Shown here: positions 1 through 7,350 of the stretch, piece by piece
Layout of the letters: every line of letters starts with the position of its first letter
Position numbering within the stretch: position 1 is the first letter of the stretch
NCBI GenBank assembly: GCA_937976375.1
Contig: CALJRU010000030.1
Coordinates: 114,509-178,508 of the forward strand
Origin: an uncultured Peptococcaceae bacterium
Lineage (GTDB): Bacteria; Bacillota; Peptococcia; Peptococcales; Peptococcaceae
Direction: 5' to 3'
DNA: 64,000 bases
Position numbers and translations under genes: made by a program
Notes under the pieces: model-generated
The model's database searches: none
What the model saw: only the letters and a program-made list of their open reading frames with translations
Told to the model about the DNA's origin: nothing

Positions 1-451
1 GACCAACAGCCATACCAATTGAAATGGTGAAGGCAAAGCGGCTGATGCCTTCTGTAATTTTACCTGGAGGAAGTACGTCACTGGCCAATGTCATTGTGGC
101 AGAGCCACATACAGAATACACAGCCCCCATATACAGACGAATGACGATGAGCGCTCCGAAAATTGGGAAGATGAGAAAGCTCGGGAACGATAAGCAAAAC
201 AGCGCTAGGAAAATAATATAGACGATATAGCGATTGAAATTGTCTAATAAATATCCAGCGATGGGACGAAATAAGATGGTGGCCACAGACATTGCGGTCA
301 AAACGATGCCGATTTTCGACCCCGTAATGCCAATTTCCTGACAATAAATTGGAATGATTGGAATTGAGGCGTAAAAGGCGGCTAAAACCAGCAGATTGGT
401 GATGAAGAGCAAGATAAAGTTCTTGTTCCATATCTTTTTTGGTTTCTCCAT
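1..451 (-). CDS. MFS transporter, N-terminal half (runs off the window)
   Basis: The minus strand from the ATG at 451 is open to the window edge, giving 150 residues. They show a short cytoplasmic N-terminus with basic residues (MEKPKKIWNKNF), then about four hydrophobic segments. Between the second and third lies a major-facilitator motif A-like loop (FRPIAGYLLDNFNR). AAAGGAGT sits 9-10 bases upstream of the ATG. The gene is divergent from the MarR regulator at 599, and the shared 147-bp gap carries palindromes. This suggests a drug or metabolite efflux pump repressed by that regulator. The family (MFS) is fairly sure. The substrate is unknown, and the C-terminal half is not in the window. 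Confidence 0.82.
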   Translation of the reverse strand, partial: MEKPKKIWNKNFILLFITNLLVLAAFYASIPIIPIYCQEIGITGSKIGIVLTAMSVATILFRPIAGYLLDNFNRYIVYIIFLALFCLSFPSFLIFPIFGALIVIRLYMGAVYSVCGSATMTLASDVLPPGKITEGISRFAFTISIGMAVG

Positions 452-483
452 TGAACATAACTCCTTTTAAACAATAAAATATA

Positions 484-581
484 GTGGCAATTGCCACCAA
501 ATTTAATATAATATAAATTTCACGCCTCGTCAACAACTAGTTGCACTTGCCACCAATTTATAGTACGATGGTACTATCGTA
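484..581. promoter_or_regulatory. Divergent operator region between MFS transporter and MarR gene
   Basis: A perfect 14-bp palindrome, GTGGCAATTGCCAC, lies at 484-497. A related half-site block, TTGCCACCAA, recurs at 547-556. A second inverted repeat, TACGAT-N6-ATCGTA, is at 564-581, just upstream of the MarR ribosome binding site. Palindromes of this size between a MarR gene and the divergent transporter it is likely to control are typical MarR operators. Which palindrome binds which protein is inference. Confidence 0.6.
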
Positions 582-598
582 TCAAAGGAGGCAAAAGC

Positions 599-1039
599 AT
601 GTCTGGTATTGTAGACAGCCCATTTAAGTCTATTTCGATATTGTATAGAAAATCGCATAGTTGGTTGAACAACAGTTGCATGGCGTACCATTTGACAGCG
701 GCTCAGGCGGTGGTCATCTTGATTGTGTGTGATTTTAAGGTTTTGACACAGGATGAGATCACCAAACGTCTCAGTTTGGATAAGAGCGTGATCGCCAAGA
801 CGGTGAATAAACTGGAGGAACTCGGTTTTGTTGAGCGCAGCACCAATGCAAAAGATAAGCGCACTTATGACATTCGGCCAACAGACAAATCCTGGGACGT
901 CTATCCGTTCGTGAAGGAGCAGATTGAACAGTCTTTTCAGCATATGACGCAACACATGACGGATGAAGAACGAGAACAGTTCAAACATTTGCTGATGGTG
1001 GCTGCAGCATCCGTCATTGAAATGGAAGATGAACAATAA
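599..1039 (+). CDS. MarR-family transcriptional regulator
   Basis: 146 residues, the usual MarR length. The central winged helix-turn-helix is clear at about residues 45-95: LTQDEITKRLSLDKSVIAK is the recognition region, and the following wing contains DKRTYDIRPTDKS. The start is the ATG at 599, preceded by AAAGGAGG. MarR proteins are dimeric repressors that release DNA when they bind a small phenolic or other ligand. The divergent MFS transporter and the palindromes in the shared promoter region make an autoregulated efflux unit likely. A bidirectional terminator follows at 1090-1136, so the downstream exporter gene is probably transcribed separately. Confidence 0.88.
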   Translation: MSGIVDSPFKSISILYRKSHSWLNNSCMAYHLTAAQAVVILIVCDFKVLTQDEITKRLSLDKSVIAKTVNKLEELGFVERSTNAKDKRTYDIRPTDKSWDVYPFVKEQIEQSFQHMTQHMTDEEREQFKHLLMVAAASVIEMEDEQ

Positions 1040-1089
1040 GGATCTCTGGTAAATATGATTCATCAATAGAGAAATCGTGACAAGACAAT

Positions 1090-1136
1090 AAAAAACGCTT
1101 TACCGAGCAATCACATGCGAGGCAAAGCGTTTTTTG
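1090..1136 (+). terminator. Terminator after marR-type gene
   Basis: AAAACGCTTT at 1092-1101 pairs with AAAGCGTTTT at 1124-1133, with additional pairing of CC to GG inside and a run of T after it. It ends the MarR transcript. It also overlaps the most upstream possible ATG (1115) of the next reading frame, which argues that the exporter starts further downstream. Confidence 0.75.
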
Positions 1137-1219
1137 TTTCTATCGCTATATTGACAGTCTTTCTATGGCGTATTAACATGAATTTAATACTATGTTTTAT
1201 TGGTTGGGGGGCGTTTGTG

Positions 1220-1951
1220 ATGCTGTATCCGATCATCGTTTTGGTGTCAATCATCGGGGCGTTGATTCAAGGGGTGACTGGTTTCGGTTCGTCGTTGACG
1301 ATCATGACAATTTTGCCGTATTTTATGGCGCTGCCACAAGCGGTGGCCATTTCCTGCGTGATTCCGATGGCACAGATGGCGGCACTTGTTTGGATGTACC
1401 GACAAGCGATCAACTGGCGGCGCGTGTTGTTTCCGTCGCTGTTTTATCTGATTGGCTGTTGGTTGTCGATTCGGCACACACTGTCCTTTGATCCAACGAC
1501 CTTGAAATTTGTTTTTGGCATTTTTTTAATTATCATAGGAATTTATTTTCTGCGGTTTAGTGAGAAGGCGAAGGTTAAGGATACCATTCTCGTCATGGTT
1601 GGCTGCAGTTTTGTATCAGGGCTGATCAATGGTTTGTTTGGCATTGGTGGTCCGTTGATGGTGTTGTACTATATGGCGGCGTGCGATTCGATGAATGAAT
1701 ATATTGCCAACCTTCAGTGCTGTTTTTTAATTACAGATATTTATTGTTTGATTCTGCGCACCCAGGAGGGCATTTTTACTGCAGATCTTATTGGGCCGTC
1801 GATTGTTGGCATTGTCGTTGTACTGATTGGACAGTTTTTTGCTGCCCGTATCGTAGCGTGCATCAACAGTGAAGATATCATTCGTCATTGCACATACGTC
1901 ATGGTTTGTGTGTCTGGCGTGATCATGGGACTCACCAATTTGCCGTTTTAA
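1220..1951 (+). CDS. TauE/SafE-family membrane exporter
   Basis: 243 residues from the ATG at 1220, which has a GGGGGG Shine-Dalgarno at 1205-1211. The frame extends up to 1115, but that part lies in a terminator hairpin. There are about seven to eight hydrophobic segments in two repeated halves. Each half has the family glycine-rich signature: GALIQGVTGFGSS near the N-terminus and GLINGLFGIGGPL near residue 135. TauE/SafE (DUF81) proteins move sulfite, sulfonates, sulfoacetate or other small organic anions across the membrane. The neighbours are a Crp/Fnr regulator and an arylsulfotransferase-family gene, so a role in sulfur-containing anion export is plausible but not shown. Confidence 0.85.
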   Translation: MLYPIIVLVSIIGALIQGVTGFGSSLTIMTILPYFMALPQAVAISCVIPMAQMAALVWMYRQAINWRRVLFPSLFYLIGCWLSIRHTLSFDPTTLKFVFGIFLIIIGIYFLRFSEKAKVKDTILVMVGCSFVSGLINGLFGIGGPLMVLYYMAACDSMNEYIANLQCCFLITDIYCLILRTQEGIFTADLIGPSIVGIVVVLIGQFFAARIVACINSEDIIRHCTYVMVCVSGVIMGLTNLPF

Positions 1952-1975
1952 TTGATGAAAAAAGGAGCGTGTGTG

Positions 1976-2632
1976 ATGAATTTTAAAGATTTACCAGGCA
2001 TTGAACCTTGCTTTTTTAAAAAAGGGGACATCCTCATCCATGATGGCGATCGCGTGGATTATATTTATTATCTGAGAAAAGGCACTGTTTATCGTGAAAT
2101 TGTCACAGATACGGGCATTGAAAGCATTCTCTCCTGCAAGGAAGGCGGCGGCCTCACAGATTCACTCATCGGCATTCTTTTGTTGTATGGCGTTCAGCCA
2201 CCGTATTTTTCAGGCAACAATTTTGTGGCTGGAACAGATTGTTATTGCCTGCGCATTCCAGTTGAAGTGATCAAGCAATTTTTGCGCAGTCAGCCAGAAT
2301 TGCTGGAACAGTTGGTGGCAACCGCTGTCCATGAATGTGGGTACCTGATGAACCTTTATCTAGGAAAAACGGAGGTGCCGGCACCGGCAGCATTATGCTC
2401 CTGGATGCTGGAGCGCTTAAAGAAAGATGAAGACGGGCAAGACTACTTACCGGCATATCATCATGATGATATCGCGAAATTCTTGAATCTGCATAAGGTT
2501 ACCGTTTCGCGCATTTTTGGTGCCTTAAAACGTGAAGGTGTTCTGGAAAAAACACCACACGGTTTGGTGGTGCATGATATGGAGCGTTTGCGAGAATATG
2601 CAGAGAACATCCGTCATTTGAAATACTCGTAA
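1976..2632 (+). CDS. Crp/Fnr-family transcriptional regulator
   Basis: 218 residues from the ATG at 1976, with AAAAAGGAG 8 bases upstream; an in-frame TTG at 1952 lacks a good site. Residues about 10-115 form a cNMP-binding-like beta roll (FKKGDILIHDGDRVDYIYYLRKG). The C-terminal domain holds the HTH (HDDIAKFLNLHKVTVSRIFG, about 165-185). No N-terminal Fnr-type cysteine cluster is visible, so it is probably not an oxygen-sensing Fe-S Fnr. Its ligand is unknown. The gene is directly after the TauE/SafE exporter. It lies 172 bp before the arylsulfotransferase-family gene, whose upstream region holds an ATTGATT-N7-AATCAAT palindrome, a likely target. Confidence 0.88.
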   Translation: MNFKDLPGIEPCFFKKGDILIHDGDRVDYIYYLRKGTVYREIVTDTGIESILSCKEGGGLTDSLIGILLLYGVQPPYFSGNNFVAGTDCYCLRIPVEVIKQFLRSQPELLEQLVATAVHECGYLMNLYLGKTEVPAPAALCSWMLERLKKDEDGQDYLPAYHHDDIAKFLNLHKVTVSRIFGALKREGVLEKTPHGLVVHDMERLREYAENIRHLKYS

Positions 2633-2716
2633 AGAAAAGATTTGATGAAGGAATATAATACATTTCGTTATTTTTTGATTTTAGAAAAAAATCACAGAAA
2701 AAAGTTAACCTGGGTT

Positions 2717-2737
2717 ATTGATTTCTCGTTAATCAAT
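2717..2737. promoter_or_regulatory. Palindromic Crp/Fnr-like operator upstream of the sulfotransferase-family gene
   Basis: A perfect inverted repeat ATTGATT-N7-AATCAAT is followed by TATATAAAAT, a possible -10 region. The half site resembles the TTGAT of Fnr boxes, but the 7-base spacer differs from the classical 4-base gap. The Crp/Fnr gene ends about 85 bp upstream. It is probably an activator site for the gene at 2805; binding is not proven. Confidence 0.55.
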
Positions 2738-2804
2738 ATATAAAATGGATTTATAAATTGATGGTAATTAATATTGAGTAATTAATCTCTAAGGAGGAAA
2801 ATTT

Positions 2805-4295
2805 ATGAGTTCAACCATCTATCCTACCGGTACTACAATCTATAATCCAGAAAAAGCATGGAGTGGCTACACTCTGATGCCAATCGGTAAAGTCGGTGCT
2901 GTTCTGATCGACATGAACGGTAACGTTGTAAAAGTTTGGAAAGATTTCCAGGGCTTCCCTAACAAACTGCTGAAAGGCGGTTATGTATTGGGTTCTCTCG
3001 GTGTTCGTGACAGCGCATTCTCCTATCAGGATCAGACCGATCTGACTCAGCTCGACTGGGATGGTAACGTTGTTTGGAAATTCGACCACAAAGAATACAT
3101 CGAAGATGAAGGCAAGCCAGCAATGTGGATGGCTCGTCAGCATCATGACTATCAGCGTGAAGGTAACCCAGTTGGTTACTATGTTCCTGGCATGGAATGC
3201 AAAACCGATGGTGGTAATACCTTGATCCTCTGCCATGAAACCATTCATGATCACAAGATCAGTGACAAACAGCTCCTCGACGATGTATTCATCGAAGTAG
3301 ACTGGGAAGGCAACATTGTTTGGGAATGGCATGTAAGTGATCACTTCCGTGAACTGGGCTTCTCTCAAGCAGCAAAGAACGTTCTCTTCCGTAACCCTAA
3401 CCAGCACTTCACCCAGAATGGTGAACTTGGTGACTGGATGCACATCAACTCCATGAGCTATCTTGGGCCTAACAAATGGTACGATGCTGGTGATGAACGT
3501 TTCAAACCAGACAACATCATCTGGGATGCTCGTGAAGCAAACATCCTTGCAATCATCGACAAAGAAACCGGTAAGATCGTTTGGAAACTTGGTCCAGACT
3601 TCACTGAAACCAAGGAAATGCGTCGCATCGGTCAGATCATTGGTCAGCATCATGTTCACATGATTCCAAAAGGCCTGCCAGGCGAAGGTAACATCCTTAT
3701 CTTCGATAACGGTGGCTGGGCTGGTTATGGTCTGCCTGACCGCATGAGCGTTGATGGTACGAAGGTTGATATTCGTGACCACAGCCGTATTCTTGAAATC
3801 GATCCTGTAACTCTCAAGGTTGTTTGGAGCTACGTTGGTGGCGATACTCACAAAGGTGCAATGGGCGCATTCATTACTAACACCAGATTCTACAGCCAGC
3901 TGATCAGTGCTGCACAGCGTCTGCCTAATGGTAACACCATGATCACCGAAGGTTGCTGCTCCAGAATCTTTGAAGTAACCCCAGACAAAGAAGTTGTATG
4001 GGAATACATCGCTCCATTCAATAAGGAAAGCGAAGGCATGTTTGTATATCGTGCATATCGTTATCCATACGATTATGTACCACAGCTCGACACTCCAGAA
4101 GAAGTACCTGTAGAACCACTCGATATCACGACCTTCCGTGTTCCAGGTGCTGCTGAAGGTATGCTCCAGAACTTCACCGAAGTTCCTGAAGCTCTCGGCT
4201 ACACTTCTGAAATGGCAGCTTGCGTAACCGATGACCAGATCGATGATGCTGCAGAAGCTGATCCAGATGATGAAGTAACCGGCGCTAAATTCTAA
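2805..4295 (+). CDS. Arylsulfotransferase (ASST)-family protein, cytoplasmic
   Basis: 496 residues starting at the ATG at 2805 after AAGGAGGAAAATTT. The sequence consists of repeated beta-propeller blades, each with a phrase of the type 'G(N/K)(I/V)VWK/WEW' (VVKVWKD, NVVWKFDH, NIVWEWHV, KIVWKLGP, KVVWSYVG, EVVWEYIA). This is typical of the ASST family (PF05935), which transfers sulfuryl groups between phenols without PAPS. HHVHM near residue 283 fits the catalytic His region. No signal peptide is visible, unlike the periplasmic enzymes of enterobacteria. Codon use is extremely biased (GGT, AAC, CTG, ATC), a sign of very high expression. The gene is monocistronic, with a strong terminator. Family assignment is good; substrate is unknown. 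Confidence 0.8.
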   Translation: MSSTIYPTGTTIYNPEKAWSGYTLMPIGKVGAVLIDMNGNVVKVWKDFQGFPNKLLKGGYVLGSLGVRDSAFSYQDQTDLTQLDWDGNVVWKFDHKEYIEDEGKPAMWMARQHHDYQREGNPVGYYVPGMECKTDGGNTLILCHETIHDHKISDKQLLDDVFIEVDWEGNIVWEWHVSDHFRELGFSQAAKNVLFRNPNQHFTQNGELGDWMHINSMSYLGPNKWYDAGDERFKPDNIIWDAREANILAIIDKETGKIVWKLGPDFTETKEMRRIGQIIGQHHVHMIPKGLPGEGNILIFDNGGWAGYGLPDRMSVDGTKVDIRDHSRILEIDPVTLKVVWSYVGGDTHKGAMGAFITNTRFYSQLISAAQRLPNGNTMITEGCCSRIFEVTPDKEVVWEYIAPFNKESEGMFVYRAYRYPYDYVPQLDTPEEVPVEPLDITTFRVPGAAEGMLQNFTEVPEALGYTSEMAACVTDDQIDDAAEADPDDEVTGAKF

Positions 4296-4314
4296 TTATA
4301 AATTGTGTACCATC

Positions 4315-4343
4315 GACCACCTCATCATGAGGTGGTCTTTTTT
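4315..4343 (+). terminator. Rho-independent terminator after ASST-family gene
   Basis: GACCACCTCAT and ATGAGGTGGTC form an almost perfect hairpin, followed by seven T. Confidence 0.9.
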
Positions 4344-4418
4344 GTTGGAAAAATAATCTTTTGAAACGTTGGTTGTGACATGATATGATGGAGTGAAGAA
4401 TAAGAGGAAGGATGAAGA

Positions 4419-5390
4419 ATGATGAAGATGGTTGTATTGGACGGCTATACCCTGAATCCAGGTGATTTAGACTGGCGTGTATTAGATTCTTTTGGCTCCT
4501 TGACGGTGTATCCGTCGTCGCAATATATGGACGAAGCGGAACAGATTGCACGCATTGGTGATGCAGAAATTTTGTTTGTGAATAAAACAAAAATCACCGA
4601 ACGCATCTTGGCAGCATGTCCAAAGGTGCATTATATTGGTGAATTGGCTACGGGCTTTGATAACATAGATGTTGATGCTGCTCGACGTCATGGTGTTGCC
4701 TTGACCAATGTTCCGGACTATGGCGGCATCGCAGTGGCCCAGCATACGATGGCGTTGCTCTTGGAACTGGCCAATCGTACCTGTGCCATGCATGAGCGTG
4801 TGCTGCGTGGCGAGTGGACCAGCGAAATCATTCCGGAAAAGGGTCAATGGCAGATGGAGATGACCGAGCTTGCTGGCAAAACCATTGGCTTTGTTGGTTA
4901 TGGCACCATCGCTATTTATGCAGCGCGCATGGCACGTGCCTTCGGTATGCGGACCTTAGGCTATTCTCGCCGTGAACGGCCGGAAGGACGAGAAGTGGCA
5001 GAATACGTCGATCTGGACACGCTGCTTAGAGAAAGTGATGTTGTCAGTTTGCACATGCCACTTAATGAGGGGTCCTACCAGATCATCAATCGTGAATCTT
5101 TGGCGAAGATGAAACAAGGGGCTTTTTTGATCAACACGGCGCGTGGGGCGCTTGTCGATGAAGCGGCACTGATTGAAGCCATGGACAGTGGAAAAGTGGC
5201 GGGCTTTGCCAGTGACGTTATGGTGAAGGAGCCGTTTGACATGAACCATCCGCTGGTAGGACGCGACAACGTTGTGCTGACGCCGCATATTGCTTGGGGC
5301 CCACGGGCTACACGGGCTCGCCTGTTGGATACAGTGGTCAGCAATTTGCAGGCGTATCTCAATGGTGAAGAAGTGAACCGCATCTGCTGA
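4419..5390 (+). CDS. D-isomer-specific 2-hydroxyacid dehydrogenase
   Basis: 323 residues. The NAD-binding Rossmann motif is GKTIGFVGYGTIA (about 148-160). The catalytic Arg lies in NTARGALVDE (about 236), the Glu in SDVMVKEP (about 265), and the His in LTPHIAWG (about 288). These are the R-E-H residues of the family (hydroxypyruvate reductase, D-lactate and related dehydrogenases). It would reduce a 2-oxoacid with NADH or the reverse. AGAGGAAGG precedes the ATG at 4419. It stands alone between two terminators. The exact substrate cannot be read from the sequence; glycerate/hydroxypyruvate-type is the closest guess. Confidence 0.88.
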   Translation: MMKMVVLDGYTLNPGDLDWRVLDSFGSLTVYPSSQYMDEAEQIARIGDAEILFVNKTKITERILAACPKVHYIGELATGFDNIDVDAARRHGVALTNVPDYGGIAVAQHTMALLLELANRTCAMHERVLRGEWTSEIIPEKGQWQMEMTELAGKTIGFVGYGTIAIYAARMARAFGMRTLGYSRRERPEGREVAEYVDLDTLLRESDVVSLHMPLNEGSYQIINRESLAKMKQGAFLINTARGALVDEAALIEAMDSGKVAGFASDVMVKEPFDMNHPLVGRDNVVLTPHIAWGPRATRARLLDTVVSNLQAYLNGEEVNRIC

Positions 5391-5395
5391 TGAAA

Positions 5396-5439
5396 AATAA
5401 ATCCACACCTGTTTATGCACAGATGTGGATTTATTTTTT
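5396..5439 (+). terminator. Terminator after hydroxyacid dehydrogenase
   Basis: AATAAATCCACA (5396-5407) pairs with TGTGGATTTATT (5424-5435), followed by T residues. Confidence 0.85.
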
Positions 5440-5444
5440 GCATT

Positions 5445-5479
5445 AAAAAAGGAATGAAAACGATAGCGTTTTCATTCCT
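5445..5479 (-). terminator. Terminator of the SRP RNA transcript
   Basis: Read on the minus strand, AGGAATGAAAACG-CTAT-CGTTTTCATTCCT is a perfect 13-bp hairpin followed by six T. It lies just downstream of the 3' end of the SRP RNA. Confidence 0.85.
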
Positions 5480-5499
5480 GATGATTTTTATTAAAGCCG

Positions 5500-5762
5500 C
5501 ACATTCATCTCTGAAATGATCTCCCAGGCGGTAACACATCAGCCAGCTCGAGCCAGGCGCTCCCGTGGCACATGCGCGGGTCTACTTAGTGCTGCTTCCT
5601 TCCGGACCTGACACGGTTCATAGGTGCGCATTGCACAGGACCCAGCTGTCAACACCGCTTAATGCGGCCAGACCCTAAAATCACACCCCTCGGATGAACA
5701 TCGATCCTGCTGTAGCGGATTGCAGGTTACAGGGCACCGCTAACTCCCCATCTAGTACGGCC
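5500..5762 (-). ncRNA. ffs: Signal recognition particle RNA, large type with Alu domain
   Basis: On the minus strand the universally conserved SRP helix 8 sequence GTCAGGTCCGGAAGGAAGCA is present at about 5590-5612. The 5' part carries the Alu-domain signature of Bacillota large SRP RNAs: GCGGTGCCCTGTAACCTGCA and then ATCCGCTACAGCAGGATC. The RNA forms the SRP core with Ffh. The ends are estimates: the 5' end comes from the -10 box at 5768-5773, and the 3' end from the terminator at 5445-5479 and the usual length of about 265 nt. Confidence 0.93.
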
Positions 5763-5767
5763 CATCT

Positions 5768-5797
5768 ATTATACCACTCTCTGCGTGCAAAAGACAA
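5768..5797 (-). promoter_or_regulatory. Promoter of the SRP RNA gene
   Basis: Read on the minus strand: TTGTCT (5792-5797), 18-base spacer, TATAAT (5768-5773), about 6 bases before the inferred RNA 5' end. Confidence 0.7.
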
Positions 5798-5813
5798 GTT
5801 ATTTATTAGTAAC

Positions 5814-5843
5814 AAAAAAGCGCTTCGGAATGTTCCGAAGCGC
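5814..5843 (-). terminator. Terminator after tRNA-Glu
   Basis: Minus strand GCGCTTCGGAA-CA-TTCCGAAGCGC followed by six T, one base from the tRNA 3' end. Confidence 0.88.
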
Positions 5844-5844
5844 A

Positions 5845-5918
5845 TAGCCCGTACGGGATTCGAACCCGTGAATACCAGCATGAGGGGCTGGGGAGTTAAA
5901 CCACTTCTCAAACGGGCC
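5845..5918 (-). tRNA. tRNA-Glu (anticodon CTC) with an unusual C33
   Basis: The minus strand folds as a 74-nt cloverleaf. Acceptor GGCCCGT/ACGGGCT closes with a G-U pair. The D stem is GAG/CTC, the anticodon stem CCAGC/GCTGG, and the T arm ACGGG-TTCGAAT-CCCGT. No CCA is encoded. The acceptor and T arm match Bacillota tRNA-Glu. The seven-base anticodon loop is CCCTCAT, giving anticodon CTC with C at position 33, where U is almost universal. A strong promoter precedes it and a terminator follows. Isotype is inferred from the anticodon and the body. Confidence 0.78.
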
Positions 5919-5959
5919 AGAGAATCATTGTAGAGATTAAAACAAAACCTACAAAAAAT

Positions 5960-5988
5960 ATCTTACAACTTTGATCTGGCCTTGTCAA
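5960..5988 (-). promoter_or_regulatory. Promoter of tRNA-Glu
   Basis: Minus strand TTGACA (5983-5988), 17-base spacer, TAAGAT (5960-5965). Confidence 0.8.
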
Positions 5989-5999
5989 GAGAACGGGTT

Positions 6000-6653
6000 T
6001 TAGAAATCTCGGTGTCTTATGATACGCAGGCTGACGCAATAGGAAACAATGAGGCAGAGGGCCACAAGGAGACAGCTAGTTATAGCGAGTGATATTATGC
6101 CGAAATGAAGAGAAAGCAGCAGTGCTGTATGAGTATCAAGAAAATTGATCAGGGCGATCATAGGAATCATTACTATGAGAAATGCACCGAGTGTGATGAA
6201 ATAAGCCAGGCGGGCGTGTTCTTCGCCGAATTTTAGGGTCAATGGCAGCATCAATGCAAGAAAGAAGAAAAGACAGGAAAAGCATCCAAACGCAGTAAAA
6301 AAGATGTCTGAAAATGGTATATCGTAGTGTTTGATCCAACGGGTGAGAAACACGATCAAGAGGCTGATGACGCAGAACAGAAGCATCATTAGAATGGAGA
6401 AGAGGTATTTTTCGGTGATGTATTGTTTGCGAGAGATGGGCAGTGTGAAAAGAAAACTCATACCGTTTTTTTGATCGTCCATGCTGCTGGTGGTGACGCC
6501 CAAAATAACACCCATAAAGGTTATATAGCCAAGGGTGAAATAATAGCTGTCGCCCATTGTCATGTTGAGGGCAAGGCCGATAATCAGGATGAGAATGATG
6601 AAGGTTTTTTGTGTCAGCACGTAACGAAAATCTTTAAGAAATAATCCTTTCAT
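6000..6653 (-). CDS. ABC-2 type membrane permease (second of a paralogous pair)
   Basis: 217 residues with six hydrophobic segments. The N-terminal signature is MKGLFLKDFRYVLTQKTFII, followed by a cytoplasmic loop (PISRKQYITEKYLFS) typical of small ABC-2 permeases of the YtrC/YtrD and bacitracin-immunity kind. It is clearly homologous, end to end, to the gene just upstream (6697-7350), so the transporter is probably a heterodimer. It is the last gene of a GntR-ATPase-permease-permease operon. The substrate is unknown; such operons often respond to cell-wall antibiotics. Confidence 0.85.
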   Translation of the reverse strand: MKGLFLKDFRYVLTQKTFIILILIIGLALNMTMGDSYYFTLGYITFMGVILGVTTSSMDDQKNGMSFLFTLPISRKQYITEKYLFSILMMLLFCVISLLIVFLTRWIKHYDIPFSDIFFTAFGCFSCLFFFLALMLPLTLKFGEEHARLAYFITLGAFLIVMIPMIALINFLDTHTALLLSLHFGIISLAITSCLLVALCLIVSYCVSLRIIRHRDF

Positions 6654-6696
6654 TGATGGTCACCTCAATTCGAAAAAACGGGGAGGGTGAAACGGC

Positions 6697-7350
6697 TTAC
6701 AACTCTTTATACGTCATAATGCGCAGGCTGAATTTGATGGAAATGCCCAGGCAGAGCAAAAGAATGATGCAGCCAATGGTGATAAGAACAGGCGCGCCCA
6801 AGGATGTAATGGCTTGGAGCAATGGCAAAGCGTCGGCAGCATTCACGAGTAAGCCTGCAATAAAAATGATGGCTAGAAATCCGCCGATGGCAATAAAGCT
6901 GGCGATACGCGCGCGCTCGGCACCGAACTTGAGCTGAAGTGGAATGGTAGCACTCATGAATAGGATGGCACCGACCAATGTACCGCATGTGGTGGCCAGG
7001 ATTGCATCGACGGGAGCCTGATAGTCGCCAAATGGACGGGTGATGAGGGCGAAAGCGAGGGCGATACAGCAGAAAAGCATGCCCATTAAAAAAGTGAAAA
7101 AGTATTTTTCAAAAACGTAGGAGCGGCGAGAAAGGGGCAAGGTGAAAAGAAACAAAAGGTTGTGTTCCTGATCGTCCATGGTAATGCTGGTCATTCCTAG
7201 GACAATGCCCATAAAAGCTAAGTAGCCGATGACAAAAAGTTCGTTGTCTTCTTGGGTAAGGCTGAGTGTGAAGCCAATAAATAAGATGAGAATAATGAAG
7301 CTTTTTTGTGTCAGCATGTAGCGCAGGTCTTTAAGCAGTAAGCCTTTCAT
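6697..7350 (-). CDS. ABC-2 type membrane permease (first of a paralogous pair)
   Basis: 217 residues beginning MKGLLLKDLRYMLTQKSFII, with about six membrane segments and the loop LPLSRRSYVFEKYFF. It has the same length and layout as the gene at 6000-6653, which points to a tandem duplication. Its ATG overlaps the stop of the ATPase gene by four bases (ATGA), so the two are translationally coupled. It would form the membrane channel for the ATPase at 7347-8198. Confidence 0.86.
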   Translation of the reverse strand: MKGLLLKDLRYMLTQKSFIILILFIGFTLSLTQEDNELFVIGYLAFMGIVLGMTSITMDDQEHNLLFLFTLPLSRRSYVFEKYFFTFLMGMLFCCIALAFALITRPFGDYQAPVDAILATTCGTLVGAILFMSATIPLQLKFGAERARIASFIAIGGFLAIIFIAGLLVNAADALPLLQAITSLGAPVLITIGCIILLLCLGISIKFSLRIMTYKEL

